DNA from: Lingula anatina
Lineage: Eukaryota > Brachiopoda > Lingulata > Lingulida > Lingulidae
NCBI RefSeq assembly: GCF_001039355.2
Contig: NW_019775834.1
Coordinates: forward strand, 148,459-196,481
DNA: 48,023 bases
Direction: 5' to 3'
The notes below the pieces were generated by a model. It was given only the letters and a program-made list of their open reading frames with translations. It made no database searches and was not told the DNA's origin. Of this stretch, positions 13,101 to 22,570 are shown piece by piece. How positions within the stretch are numbered: the stretch's first letter is position 1; every line of letters starts with the position of its first letter. The position numbers and the translations under genes were made by a program.

Positions 13101-13808
13101 CTCACCAGTTTGCGAATCCGACTGTAGTCTGCTCCGATTTTGTTTGCAACGTTGCACGTGTGTCGGTAAATCTTGGTGGGCAAACTCCCAACAGCAAAAA
13201 GGACAGCTTGCCATATTCCCTGGGTTTTGTTTAAAGTCCCACATATGTGGTTCTAGTTCAGTTTTCTGTGTCTCGTTGCAAAGACGCCCAAGCAGTGTTC
13301 CTGCTTGCACCGGGTCAGTCACCGTTTCAGACAAAACACTTCTGCTGGTTCCAATTCCACTGTCTTCCCCGTGGTCCATATGCTTCTGTTTACATGCTCG
13401 TTGGTGAGTCGCAAGTCCTTTTTTCTTATATGTTCCACCGCAAAATTGACACTGCAGCGTGTTTGATTGTTCTTGTTTAGGGTTTGCTACAGGAGGAACT
13501 TTGCTTGATTGCAACTCGCTGCTTTCACGCTGCTCTTTTGAATCCTGTGGCTTTTGTTTACAAGACCGTTGATGAGTTGCCAGACCCCTTTTCTTGTATG
13601 TTCTGCCGCAATATTCACATTGTATTGTTTCTGATTGTTCTTGATCACATTTTTCTGTAGAGGAAACTTTGCCTGATGGCAACTCGCTGTCCTCACCAGG
13701 TTTTATGTCCTGCGGTTTTTGTTTGCAGGATCGTTGATGATTTGCCAGACCTCTCTTTTTGTACGTTCCTTTACAAAATTGACACTGCACTTGCTCTGAG
13801 TCGGCCAT
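3805..13808 (-). CDS. zinc finger-ZU5-UPA-death domain-CARD protein (UNC5CL/PIDD-like, predicted 784 aa)
   Basis: A probable cytosolic death-fold signalling scaffold. Six minus-strand exons join in phase: 13808-12995, 12323-11791, 6914-6732, 6206-6033, 5185-4856 and 4125-3805. Every junction has GT-AG ends and the sum is 785 codons including the stop. Order along the protein: four C2HC fingers (residues 9-221), ZU5 (about 285-415), UPA (about 420-600), death domain (about 605-670), CARD (about 680-775). ZU5-UPA-DD is the UNC5, UNC5CL and PIDD core; the N-terminal fingers and C-terminal CARD are additions. There is no transmembrane segment, unlike UNC5 receptors. The first link (zinc-finger exon to ZU5 exon) rests on matching phase 1 splice sites and adjacency, not on transcripts. 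A non-coding 5' exon start is possible at 13860 (TTATTTATTCAG acceptor). An ATTAAA polyadenylation-like signal lies about 230 bases past the stop. Alternatively these could be two neighbouring genes. Confidence 0.75.
4126..4855 (-). other. intron between death-domain and CARD exons
   Basis: The donor is GTAAGT at the death-domain exon and the acceptor precedes the CARD exon. It contains a C/A-rich simple-sequence stretch at about 4700-4800. Much of it (from about 4297) is missing from the right-arm copy. Confidence 0.7.
4856..5185 (-). CDS. exon encoding the end of UPA and the death domain
   Basis: 330 bases, phase 0 at both ends, residues 569-678. The acceptor is ATATTTACAG and the donor GTAAGTAT. 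The segment FLSPKERTSLNEAV matches the UPA-to-DD linker of UNC5 proteins. It is followed by KIWRIIAADIGL (DD helix 1-2 with the conserved Trp) and FLEMLKLFRRVER near the C-terminal helices. DDs of this class recruit other DD proteins. The whole exon is absent from the right-arm paralogue. Confidence 0.75.
6033..6206 (-). CDS. UPA domain exon, second half
   Basis: 174 bases, phase 0 at both ends, residues 511-568, beginning IIYFDELQNNLQPY. The acceptor CTTTTTCAG and donor GTATAATA are conserved in the right-arm copy at 40514-40687, which differs by a single residue (Asp to Asn). RDLHCDIDVRQ corresponds to the PLHC beta-strand region of UNC5 UPA domains. Confidence 0.75.
6257..6311 (-). pseudogene. 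partial tandem copy of the UPA exon 5' end
   Basis: About 55 bases that repeat the acceptor and first codons of the neighbouring UPA exon. It reads ITYLDILQNNLLAYHNN against IIYFDELQNNLQPYRNY. A TTTTTCAG acceptor precedes it, but the similarity then fades with no clear donor. It looks like a decayed partial exon duplication, or less likely an alternative exon. Confidence 0.6.
6732..6914 (-). CDS. UPA domain exon, first half
   Basis: 183 bases, phase 0 at both ends, residues 450-510, beginning ELNEQMAELNMHRLAP and ending GGGTPQ. Together with CVDDMPTALK at the end of the ZU5 exon it matches the UNC5 UPA pattern in which CVDDTP-ALKEV is followed by a charged stretch. The acceptor is TGTATGGCAG and the donor GTATAC. 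Confidence 0.75.
7115..11688. repeat. giant foldback array of about 730-bp repeat units filling an intron
   Basis: The two ends are inverted copies of each other: CCTTAGTGATTATCGTTCAC near 7128 against its complement near 11670. Motifs including CCATGGCAAC, CACCCACCACCAGTTTAATG and AAGATGGCGGC recur. Three direct units at about 730-bp spacing occupy about 9490-11688, and inverted counterparts occupy 7115 to about 8900. No transposase is visible. The short reading frames inside carry no domain. Confidence 0.8.
11791..12323 (-). CDS. ZU5 domain exon
   Basis: 533 bases, residues 272-449. It starts in phase 1 after TTTACTATTTCAG and ends in phase 0 before GTAGGC. GGYASLPQHGVSIVVPEGAI is the hallmark ZU5 start. 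The domain ends with LSLNHFTKH, the position where PIDD and some other ZU5 proteins self-cleave at His-Phe-Ser. Here the residue is Thr (about 408), so autoproteolysis is possible but unproven. AAAFGDYDCDTAKLSLNVHC then begins UPA. Confidence 0.85.
12451..12651. mobile_element. foldback (MITE-like) element, copy 3
   Basis: A more diverged member of the same foldback family, lying in the intron between the zinc-finger and ZU5 exons. Inverted arms can be followed around the TTACCCCCTTACAGCTTATA centre. Confidence 0.65.
12995..13808 (-). CDS. first coding exon: C2HC zinc-finger repeats
   Basis: Starts at an ATG and runs 271 codons plus one base to a GTAATT donor. Four C-x2-C-x11-H-x3-C fingers are present: residues 9-28, 64-83, 120-139 and 202-221. 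The first three sit in tandem units of about 55 residues with SCKQKPQD-like linkers. A degenerate unit at about 173-194 has lost two ligands. The pattern is that of the ZC2HC1-type (zf-C2HC_2) finger. The phase 1 end fits the ZU5 exon. If used as a stand-alone gene it would read through the donor to a stop 33 codons later. Confidence 0.85.
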
Positions 13809-13977
13809 CTCTTTAGGGTGAATATCACGTGCCCGAACACAGTTCTTTGTGATTGCTAACCTGAATAAATAAAGAATGGTTTAATCAGTTTACAGAAATT
13901 TTTTTTGTGTTACACTGTATTTTAATTTTAATTGAAATGGTTACTCTCTCCTAACAGTTCCAGGGACTATTAAAACA

Positions 13978-14010
13978 TGTACAATGGACCGGTAATACAC
14001 AAAGACACGG

Positions 14011-14053
<43 letters not shown>

Positions 14054-14078
14054 TTTACCGGTCCATTGTACATATTAC

Positions 14079-14117
<39 letters not shown>

Positions 14118-14127
14118 GTGTGTGTAC
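13978..14127. repeat. short palindrome around (CA)n followed by (TG)n
   Basis: GTACAATGGACCGGTAA at 13978 recurs inverted at about 14055, flanking a CA tract. A TG tract follows at about 14082-14127. Together they form nested hairpin potential. Confidence 0.7.
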
Positions 14128-14223
14128 ACCTTCTCGATGCTGGGTAACAACAGTGGGACAGGAACATCAAGATTTCAACATTTCCGCTTAGAATATGCAA
14201 CGTATTTTGCTTCATATTCACCG

Positions 14224-14452
14224 AATGATCCCGAATTCACCTGTAGCTCGAACCACACTACCCGTTTTCAAGGTGTGTGTCAGTACGCATTTCACAGTAT
14301 CAAACCCCGGAACAAATTTTGAGATGAGATGCACTTCTTTCCAAACCCGCTGAGAATTATCACTATCACGTCGCGTTCGAAGCGCGTACTGACGCACAGC
14401 TTTAAAACGGGTGGTGTGGTCCGATAAACCGGTGAATTCAGGATCATTCGGT
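14224..14452. mobile_element. second foldback family, copy 1
   Basis: GAATGATCCCGAATTCACC at the left end is mirrored by GGTGAATTCAGGATCATTC at the right. The arms include CACTACCCGTTTTCAAGGTG and its inverted partner. The same sequence is found at 37455-37643. Confidence 0.75.
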
Positions 14453-14529
14453 GCCGGGTCTGGTAGTTGGGAAGGCCTGAAAACTTAACTTCACATAGTT
14501 GAAAAAGCACGCTGCGACCCTAAATCGGA

Positions 14530-15330
14530 GGTTAAACAGCGATGACATGGAATCGTTTTTTGCGAATTACACACTAAAAATTGGTACCGGACATAGCTAA
14601 TTTAATTAGTCTCATTTATATTCATGTGACCGGGCTATAACGTCATCATTGGGAATCTCCACTCTTTACGCTAAGTCCCTGGTTCGAATCTGGTTGGGGA
14701 AACGAAACCACACGTATACGCTAGCTGTGGTTTTGCTGTCGTGCGAGTCAGAAGGAAACGAAACAGGATAATTGTCAAAACATCTGTAAAAACACGCTGA
14801 GATGACATGATTTATATATTCATTGTTGTTTTATGAAAATCAGGGTGTATTTCGGGTATTTAAATCCCGAAATTGAACGTCTTGAATAGATCACGTGTAA
14901 GGGAGATAATACTTTGTACTGAAGTTGAAATCGAAGAAAGGATGGTACTGCACAACAACCCGTTCAAAACTTCACCCATCAAAACTTGCGACGAAGAGCA
15001 ATTTTGTTTTATCTCTAGTGTGTGTGCCGTAAATGATCCCTGGGATGACCAAGAAACATAACCATACTATTCTGAGAGCCTTCTTTTCCATATGGTACAG
15101 CTGCAAAGGAGACTGCATCCCAGATTTAGTGTCATTTTCTGCTTAGAATCAAAACGTTTAAAATACACAGCAATGGAAATACAAAATTGTTTGTTATATT
15201 AAGATATATTAAGATGATATCTATCCCCTTTCAGATAAAAGCACCCCCGTTGTAATCCAACACATAAGAATATTTTGACAGATTTTCAAAGATGATAAAC
15301 TACTGCTGTTCCCCACTATCGTGGACTTGC
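14530..15330. other. no gene recognised
   Basis: No coding exon or RNA gene is supported. A tRNA B-box-like word near 14672 stands alone. Confidence 0.5.
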
Positions 15331-15401
<71 letters not shown>

Positions 15402-15425
15402 GACTCGCAGTGCTTGTGCCCCGTG
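15331..15425. repeat. (TA)n(GA)n tract with attached repeat
   Basis: TA then GA dinucleotides, followed by CTCGCAGTGCTTGTGCCCC. The last motif with a GA tract recurs at about 22935-22985, so it is a microsatellite-linked interspersed repeat. Confidence 0.7.
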
Positions 15426-16199
15426 TTCTTTGAGGAAACCAATCAAAACCCTTTGACTGATTTCTTTATCCATTTGATTTATTGATTTGTTTTTTAATTG
15501 TGGACATTATTCTATTACGTCGCTGATTTGAATGGGTCACGGCAAGAATGGCAACAGAGGAAACTGGCAAAAATACATTTCTTTCAGACGGGACTGACGC
15601 AGACTGGGAGTTGATTTAATGACGCCATATTAAGAGCAGAGCGTACATACTTATCAAAGTTTATTTGATAATTTCTTTTTCGAATCTATCTTTGGACTCA
15701 AATTTATTATCAAAAGCTAGACTCTTAAATGAGGAGTCCATTAGAAAGCATCTTTATCTAAATCGAGTTTAAACTGCTTTTGTTGGAGTATATTTATCAC
15801 GGTGGATTAGTTTTAAAACGACAGTATTATAGAAGGGATGTATTATTAAAACAAGGTACGCGCACTGTTGTTGATATATACCTGTAGCTGTATCAATCAA
15901 TCTTGTTCACCGATACAAGGTTGATGTTAACATAAATTTTTTACTAAGTGAAAGAGTAACAAGCAGCTGTGATACACGTTAGTACGGATCAGTCTTAATA
16001 AAAATTACTTTACTATTTAAAAACGTTTCTCTTTATACGTTTATTCTTCGTGTGCCCTGAAATGTGCCGGGTCTACAATCATGCACATGTCCGCACGCAG
16101 AAACGGTTGTGTACGCCCCTCTCACCGTTAGCTCTTAAGTTATTTTGTCGGTTTTTTTATGTGGGCGTGCGTGCCGAGAAACACTTGAAAGTGAAAGTG

Positions 16200-16560
16200 C
16201 CTCGTGCCTCTCTCTCTCTCTCTCTTACATGCACGCAGATATTTTGTCGATTTTTTTTTGTGTGTGTGTGTGGGCGTGCTCTCCTGGATGCACTTAAAAG
16301 TGAAAGTGTCTCTCTCTCCCTCTCCTTCTCTCCCTCCTCTCTCTCTCTCTCTCTCCTACATGTAAGCAGTTATTTTGTCGTTTTTTTGTGTGTGGGCGTG
16401 CTTGAAGAGATGCACTTAAAAAGTGAAAGTGTCTCTCTCTCTCTCTCTCTCTCCTACGTGTAATACTGCTGCTGTTACCACGTTTGTGAGTATATGTATG
16501 CGCGCGCGCGTGTGTGTGAGAGGTGTGAGAGGTGTGTGTGTGTGTGTGAGAGAGAGAGAG
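16200..16560. repeat. CT/GT-rich simple-sequence region
   Basis: Three related units, each a CTCTCT run followed by TTTTGTCG, TTTTTTGTGTG and GGGCGTGC, make a local tandem repeat. It ends in GT and GA runs. Long open frames here are low-complexity Ser/Leu artefacts. Confidence 0.7.
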
Positions 16561-16629
16561 ACTATGTGCGTTCGTGTTGAAGTAAATGTACTCTACCAGA
16601 AAGTTCAAATCATTGCCCAAACCGTATTT

Positions 16630-16853
16630 ACCTACCTCTGTTATTACTATGTGATCACTGCACGTGTCCTGTCTGTATCCTGCAATATACAATACCAACG
16701 TTCACTCCTGCCAATTCCTTCTTTCATATCACAGGCTCCAGTGGTTAAATGTACAAAGCTTATAGCGCACGTTCTATAAATAGCCTACCTCAACATTGGG
16801 CATGTAATTGGAGGACGTAAATTTTCTGCCTACGCCTTTTCCCTTACAAGGTA
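16630..16853. repeat. interspersed repeat segment, copy 2 of 3
   Basis: Same sequence as 1838-2097, in the same orientation. It is interrupted by the assembly gap immediately after CCCTTACAAGGTA. Confidence 0.65.
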
Positions 16854-17323
16854 NNNNNNNNNNNNNNNNNNNNNNNNNNNNNNNNNNNNNNNNNNNNNNN
16901 NNNNNNNNNNNNNNNNNNNNNNNNNNNNNNNNNNNNNNNNNNNNNNNNNNNNNNNNNNNNNNNNNNNNNNNNNNNNNNNNNNNNNNNNNNNNNNNNNNNN
17001 NNNNNNNNNNNNNNNNNNNNNNNNNNNNNNNNNNNNNNNNNNNNNNNNNNNNNNNNNNNNNNNNNNNNNNNNNNNNNNNNNNNNNNNNNNNNNNNNNNNN
17101 NNNNNNNNNNNNNNNNNNNNNNNNNNNNNNNNNNNNNNNNNNNNNNNNNNNNNNNNNNNNNNNNNNNNNNNNNNNNNNNNNNNNNNNNNNNNNNNNNNNN
17201 NNNNNNNNNNNNNNNNNNNNNNNNNNNNNNNNNNNNNNNNNNNNNNNNNNNNNNNNNNNNNNNNNNNNNNNNNNNNNNNNNNNNNNNNNNNNNNNNNNNN
17301 NNNNNNNNNNNNNNNNNNNNNNN
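16854..17323. other. assembly gap (470 N)
   Basis: A run of unknown bases; nothing can be annotated inside it. Confidence 1.
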
Positions 17324-18066
17324 AGAGTATTTCAGGAACTACGACAGGGGCACATGTCTGCTTTGAATCTCCCATTGAAATAGACTACTGTTCACTCAAA
17401 GTTGAATGAAATTGATCTTTTGAATTTTGATCTCTTAATTGAGAAAAAGGGACTTCGAAAATGTAAAAGAGGAAATGGTTTAAGTGTTGAAAAAGTTCTG
17501 AAGTTAAGCGTGTACAGTTTATGTGCTAAGTTTAAAGGCGGTGTAATGTGATTTAAAAAAGAGAGAAATACACGTATCCTTACTTATTATTAATACACAT
17601 TTCTAATTGTTCGTGGATACAACCATTCTATAACGACGAGTGTCTTGCCTCTTAATGGCAATTTGTACAGGGTATAAATTGGGTAACTGCTTTTAGGGTT
17701 GTAGAGCCGCATTTTGCAACTGCAACACAACGAATTTTGCAAACATAATTTTTTGTAAGTCCCAGATATGGTTTGAAGTACGAAACATGTCCAATTGAAG
17801 CGAGGGGGGGCTAGTAATGCTATATAAAAGAGCAAGAATTTAGATGTGTTATTAACAAACAGAGCAGTAGTGGTATTAATAGGAAAATCCGATTATTTAA
17901 TAACACTTCGTGTTCTTACATGCTTTCTCTTACATGCATTCTCATGTGAAACGTGAACTGAAAATTATATACACCATCACCATAAATATTTATACCACGC
18001 AGTTTTTATATTACAGACCCCCATCATTTTGCCGTTTGCTTCTCTCATGCAAGCATTATAGACGGT

Positions 18067-21000
18067 TTAAACAAAGTCTCCACAGAAAATGCAAAAAATG
18101 TTCAGAAGGTAACGGCAGAGCGTCCCAGGCTTGGTAGCGTCCCCATACGCTTTCGATAATTTGTTATATAGATGCACAGAAAAGGACTCTTCGTTTACTC
18201 TGCCTTTATCAAGGAAACATTCTCGTGTAACATTAGGCCACTCAATAGGATAAAACGATTGCCGATACATACGTCTGACTATGCATGGCTTGCCTTTCGA
18301 TACATCCTCAAAACTGTTGACGTCACACACCCACGTGCTATGTTTTCTCGCCACGCGGGTGAGAAGATGCGGTCCATTTGCCGCCCAATCGTTCTGCTTA
18401 TAGTTAAGGAGGTATTCTTTAATACACTCACGGAGAAATGGATTGTGCTTATCAAATTTTACAACAGCGCCATTTAACACGGAATTTTTTCTGTCTTCCC
18501 ATGCAGTAACATTATTCAAAACTTTTAAACTCTTTACTAAAATGATGTCAGTGTCCATGTAAACGCCACCGTACAGATAGAGCAGTAGCAACCTTATCAA
18601 ATCAGTTTCGTGGCTATACCAGTATGGTCCTTTTGAAATAACAGGCATTCTTTTCAAAAACGCTTTCGAGCGACCTGCAAAGGTGTCTGGTTCCAGATTT
18701 TCAATGCGCCTTAGTAAGTTTTCAAGAGTATAGTTCTCGACCTCTACTTGAAATCCTGCTTCATTGAACTCAGAAAACGCCTTTTGTGTCAAAGCATTGC
18801 TTAGAATGCGCACTTTCGCATTTGGATGGTGGTAAAATATACTCTCGAGAGAACGGCGGTTCCGCTTTGTCTGATTCTTCGTTGTGTACACTTGAAAGAA
18901 CACCGATTCAGTTGTTTTATTTTTGTTTAACTGCCTGAATGTTTTAAAGGGTGCGATCCCAAATGTTATCGCCGTTTCTCGTAAAGCGCGAGATTTGCGT
19001 ATCTCATACCACAAGGTGGCGCGAAAGCGCATGTAGATTTCACGATTTGGGTTTATTTCCGGTTCGTCCCAATTAAAGTTGTCCAGGCCTCTGTAGGTTT
19101 TCATCCTTAGGTCGACAGTAACTGTGTGAAAAAGTTCTGTTAAGCCCTCAGTTCGACGCCCTCCACCTCCAGGTAGGACGTCAGTTTCTACAAAAACAAC
19201 TGGAATTCCCATGGCAACGCAAGGAAGCGCGCAATGGATACGAGAGGTTATAACTAATTTTGCGCGTGAATATCTTTCCATCAAACTTTTTGCAGCTTCG
19301 TAGCGTGTAAATCTATCAAATTTCTTCCAACTTGGCAAGTTATGGGTGACGTTTATCGCTGATTTTCGTATTTGATATGGAACAATTAATTCTAAAGCGC
19401 TTTTGTTCACATCAACGACAAATATATCCTCTGTTTTAATGGTGGGATTGGGATTGCGCATTAAAAGTGTCAAACAGCCCGATTTATATACTGAAAAATT
19501 TTGGGATTTTAAGAAATTAAAAGTGCCTTCATCACGAGCACCCACAGGGCCATGATTTCGAAGGTAATTTCTGCCCGGCTCAGTAAGTAATTTCTTCCAG
19601 AAACTTGATCCAAAATACATCGATAAAATCAAAGGGTTTAGATTAACTTTTGGTGGCCACATCATGTTGCCGGCGTTATACCATCCATTAAGAAATATTG
19701 TGATTCCTTTTTTGAGATTATTGGTTTCGTTGGAAACAATTGACCCTCTTCTAAACCGATATTTTGTATCACTTGTTTTAGATATGTCATTACCTGCTGT
19801 ATTTTGGGTCATGTACAAAGACCAATTTGTTGCCTTTCCATGCCTTTCTCTTCTAGTGTTTTCTTCCCAAAAATTGTCAGTAGTCTTTTTCTGTGCAAGC
19901 GGTTTTGCTACATTTGTGACGTTCCAGGTATCCCTGTCCACAAATAGGTCCACAAAGGGAAGAAACTGTAGCCCTGCTAGCGTTTGAATCTCGTCGCCAA
20001 CGTTGATGTCTCTCGCCACCTTCACTCGATGGTCAAAACTTAGGATCCCAAAGAGTTCTTCTTGCAAAAATGTTATTACAGAATCTGTACCGCCCTTTTC
20101 AGTCTGTCTCTTATCTACCTGGCTTAGAACTTTTGATTTCAGTAAGACTGAAGCAGTGCCCCAATTTTGGATTTGACTTCTACTGAGACTGCTGTAGGCC
20201 GACTGAATCTCGACCATGGCATTTTTAACGAACAACGAATGTTGTTCGAATCTGGACACGAAAAAGATACCTTCAGTGGACACCCATTGTCCCTTGAAAT
20301 ATTCAGCTGGTAAATATGACGGCACTATTCTTCTTATATCTATGTAAAGTCCACCAAATCTCCACAGTGCAAGTAAAACACTTATTTCATGTACGACTGC
20401 CATAAATTTACGACCCATGAGCAATTTCAGAATGGCGGATTTAGAGACAAAATCGTCTAATGGTGTGCCCTGGGCTAACTCAGAAAACAGTAAACGAAGC
20501 ACTGTTACGTGTTTCCACGACTTGGCGTCTATTTGATCTATACATCCACTGCTTCCACATAAAAATACAACGCGTTTCCCTGGATTTAACTGGAGGAAGG
20601 TCCCTATTTTATCCATAATCATTTGTGGAATTGCGGCATAATGCGACCAGACCATGACAAAATCTGAGGTCGCATTTTGATGTAGGCCCAAGTGTTGTGG
20701 AACTGCAGTTAACGAATCCTCTTTGTAGGATGTCGATGTAGAAGATTTCGAGCTGCCAGTATTGGCTGGTCTCACAGTCGACATTGCCTTTGTAAACTGG
20801 GAAAGAGGACCCTTTTTATTCTTCCGGTAGATGATTTCTGCAGACGTAACGGGCCTGTTCATAGCCACCGAATTGCCACTTGTGTTAACTTTCGCCACTG
20901 CTGACGATAGGGCTTAGTTGGAAATAAAGATATAATAATATACTAGTAACACGAAAATACATAAAATTGAGCCTTTCAATACATGAACAATATTGAAAAT

Positions 21001-21422
21001 GTTCTTTATATATATAAAAAGTATTTTCAAATATGCCAAATAGTACATACTGACAATGGAATGTTGCAGGCGATCCTACCAGATTAAATTCTGACTAAGA
21101 GCTAAAAAAACAAGTTTTACATGTTACAACTATCTCAATGGTCTTGGCTCCACTGAATGTATCTAATAGGCTATAAATAATTATAAGCTGTATGTTCTTT
21201 CGTCTTCTATGCCTTTAATGGCGAATAAAGCTTACATGTGCTTTCAAAACCGTTCATGAATTTGAAGATGTAAATCAACGCCCCAGTCATTAACAGCATT
21301 AAAGGTACAAGGGCTTTCCGCTTGCAACAAAAACATCTGCGAAGACTCTCCACCGTAGACTTCATCTGACGGTATGTCATGAAGACAAACGAAGTGAAAA
21401 ATCCGAGAGAAAAGATCCTCAT
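18067..21422 (-). CDS. tri-domain Golgi-type glycosyltransferase (GT32-like / pyruvyl transferase-like / GT32)
   Basis: Two exons (21422-21236 and 20900-18067) join in phase 1 for up to 1006 residues. A signal anchor (about 37-55) suggests a type II Golgi membrane enzyme with a lumenal catalytic part. Domain 1 (about 141-320) is GT32-like, but its DxD site reads GGLYIDIRR, so the second Asp is Arg. Domain 2 (about 461-661) resembles polysaccharide pyruvyl transferase, with VGARDEGT, SGCLTLL and SRIHCALPC. Domain 3 (about 728-988) is an alpha-1,4-glycosyltransferase-type GT32 domain with intact YGGVYMDTD. The likely activity is sugar transfer by domain 3, with the other domains binding or pyruvylating glycans; this is inferred. 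The start could instead be the Met at 21365, which gives a conventional short cytoplasmic tail (987 residues). Confidence 0.85.
21236..21422 (-). CDS. exon 1 of the glycosyltransferase (signal anchor)
   Basis: It ends ACAT before a GTAAGC donor, and the next exon follows TATCGTCAG. It encodes a basic stretch (RRCFCCKRK) before the hydrophobic segment ALVPLMLLMTGALIYIF, the expected inside-positive type II anchor. Confidence 0.7.
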
Positions 21423-21661
21423 AATAAATGACGTATCTTGAGCACGGAGCTAGTAGTATGATGTGATTTATTAATAATGACCGCAAATAAGAAAAACTGT
21501 ATCATGGAGACGTAGCAGAAGACTGCACTTTACTTGTGGTATAATGCATGCATTAATTATGTTTGGAGAGCAGCAAAGAGAACAAAACAAATTAATAATA
21601 TAAAACATTATTGAACAGAAAATCAAACTGAAATATACGTCAGAGGAGGATCTCGGATTAT

Positions 21662-21955
21662 TTGAAATGGTGGGGGTGGGGGTGGGGGGTGTCCAGATTG
21701 GCAAGCCTCGGATGCGAAGCCGACCATCTCCCCCTTGGCGTGTGGTTGGGGCCTGCTCAAGGGCCCCGGGGATTTTGGTGTTTTGGAGTAAAAACGGCGC
21801 CCTTTGGTACGGTTTAGAACTATGATTCAGCTAGTAAAAATTCTCTCATTTCAAGAGGGGAATATTGGTGTGATATATTTTCCAGAAACCAAAGGGGGGG
21901 GGGGGGGGAGGTTGGGTTAGGACCCCCCCTGACCCCCTTCTAAATCCGCTACTGC
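21662..21955 (-). repeat. GCGGATTTAG-type interspersed repeat, copy 1
   Basis: Read on the minus strand it begins AGCGGATTTAGAAGGGGGTC, includes GGCTTCGCATCCG, and matches 30087-30365 and 47023-47283. Confidence 0.75.
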
Positions 21956-22279
21956 ATGTGTAACTGGTACAAGTGAAAACCTAGACGTTAACCTAGCAGT
22001 CTCCATCACTATTCCCATCGCTTCTCATGACCTGTGGAGAGAAAAACGGTCATTATTAATAAATCACATCAAATTTCAAAACATGTAGGGCCTACAAGAG
22101 CCGATGGGTGAGCAGAGACCATAGTAATCATGCAGTTGTCTCAGCTTTCGGTCTTACGTATGCAATGCAGGTGTTGGGATCAAATATTAAAGAAGACAAG
22201 AACAGAATAAATAAAATAATTAATTAAAATAATGTAAAGAAAATATACAAAAAGTCGATTCAAATAAAACAAAACAAAT

Positions 22280-22570
22280 TGAAAAACCGCTGCTGGTGAA
22301 ACCGCTGTCGCCGAAGGAAGGGGCCCCGTATCTCGAAAGCATTGCTTATTGCGAATAGCGATAGATCACATAGAGGCTACAAGGTATTCTATGGCGCGAG
22401 TTATGGAATCGAGCCGCTTGCGCACGGTCGCAATGCGCGATGCTTTCGAGATACGGGCCCGAGTCGACTGCGGCAGGGTGACCGCTGTGTCGGTAAGTCG
22501 GTGAGAGACCGCTGGTCAACGTCTAAGGCTGCCGGGTAGACCGCTGAGACGAGGGCTGTCAGGAGCCGCT
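22280..22570. repeat. GC-rich foldback with repeated GACCGCTG motif
   Basis: GTATCTCGAAAGCATTGC near 22329 is mirrored by GCGATGCTTTCGAGATAC near 22439, giving imperfect arms of about 35 bases. AACCGCTG or GACCGCTG words occur about five times around it. The block is conspicuously richer in GC and CpG than its surroundings and carries no recognisable protein. Confidence 0.6.

Noticed and set aside
14640-14710. Possible tRNA (GGTTCGAATC B-box word)
   Set aside because: No A box, acceptor stem or proper T-stem pairing around it; probably chance or an old SINE fragment.
16050-16698. Long Ser/Leu- and Arg/Glu-rich open frames on both strands
   Set aside because: They are translations of CT/GA and GT/CA simple repeats with no domain.
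16808-17383. Open frames of about 180-190 codons on both strands
   Set aside because: They consist almost entirely of the assembly gap.
19664-19987. Open frame antisense to the glycosyltransferase
   Set aside because: Shadow of the well-supported coding frame on the minus strand.
18067-21422. Recent bacterial gene transfer for the pyruvyl transferase/glycosyltransferase gene
   Set aside because: It has an intron in phase and a eukaryotic type II anchor, and its base composition matches its surroundings; at most an ancient transfer.
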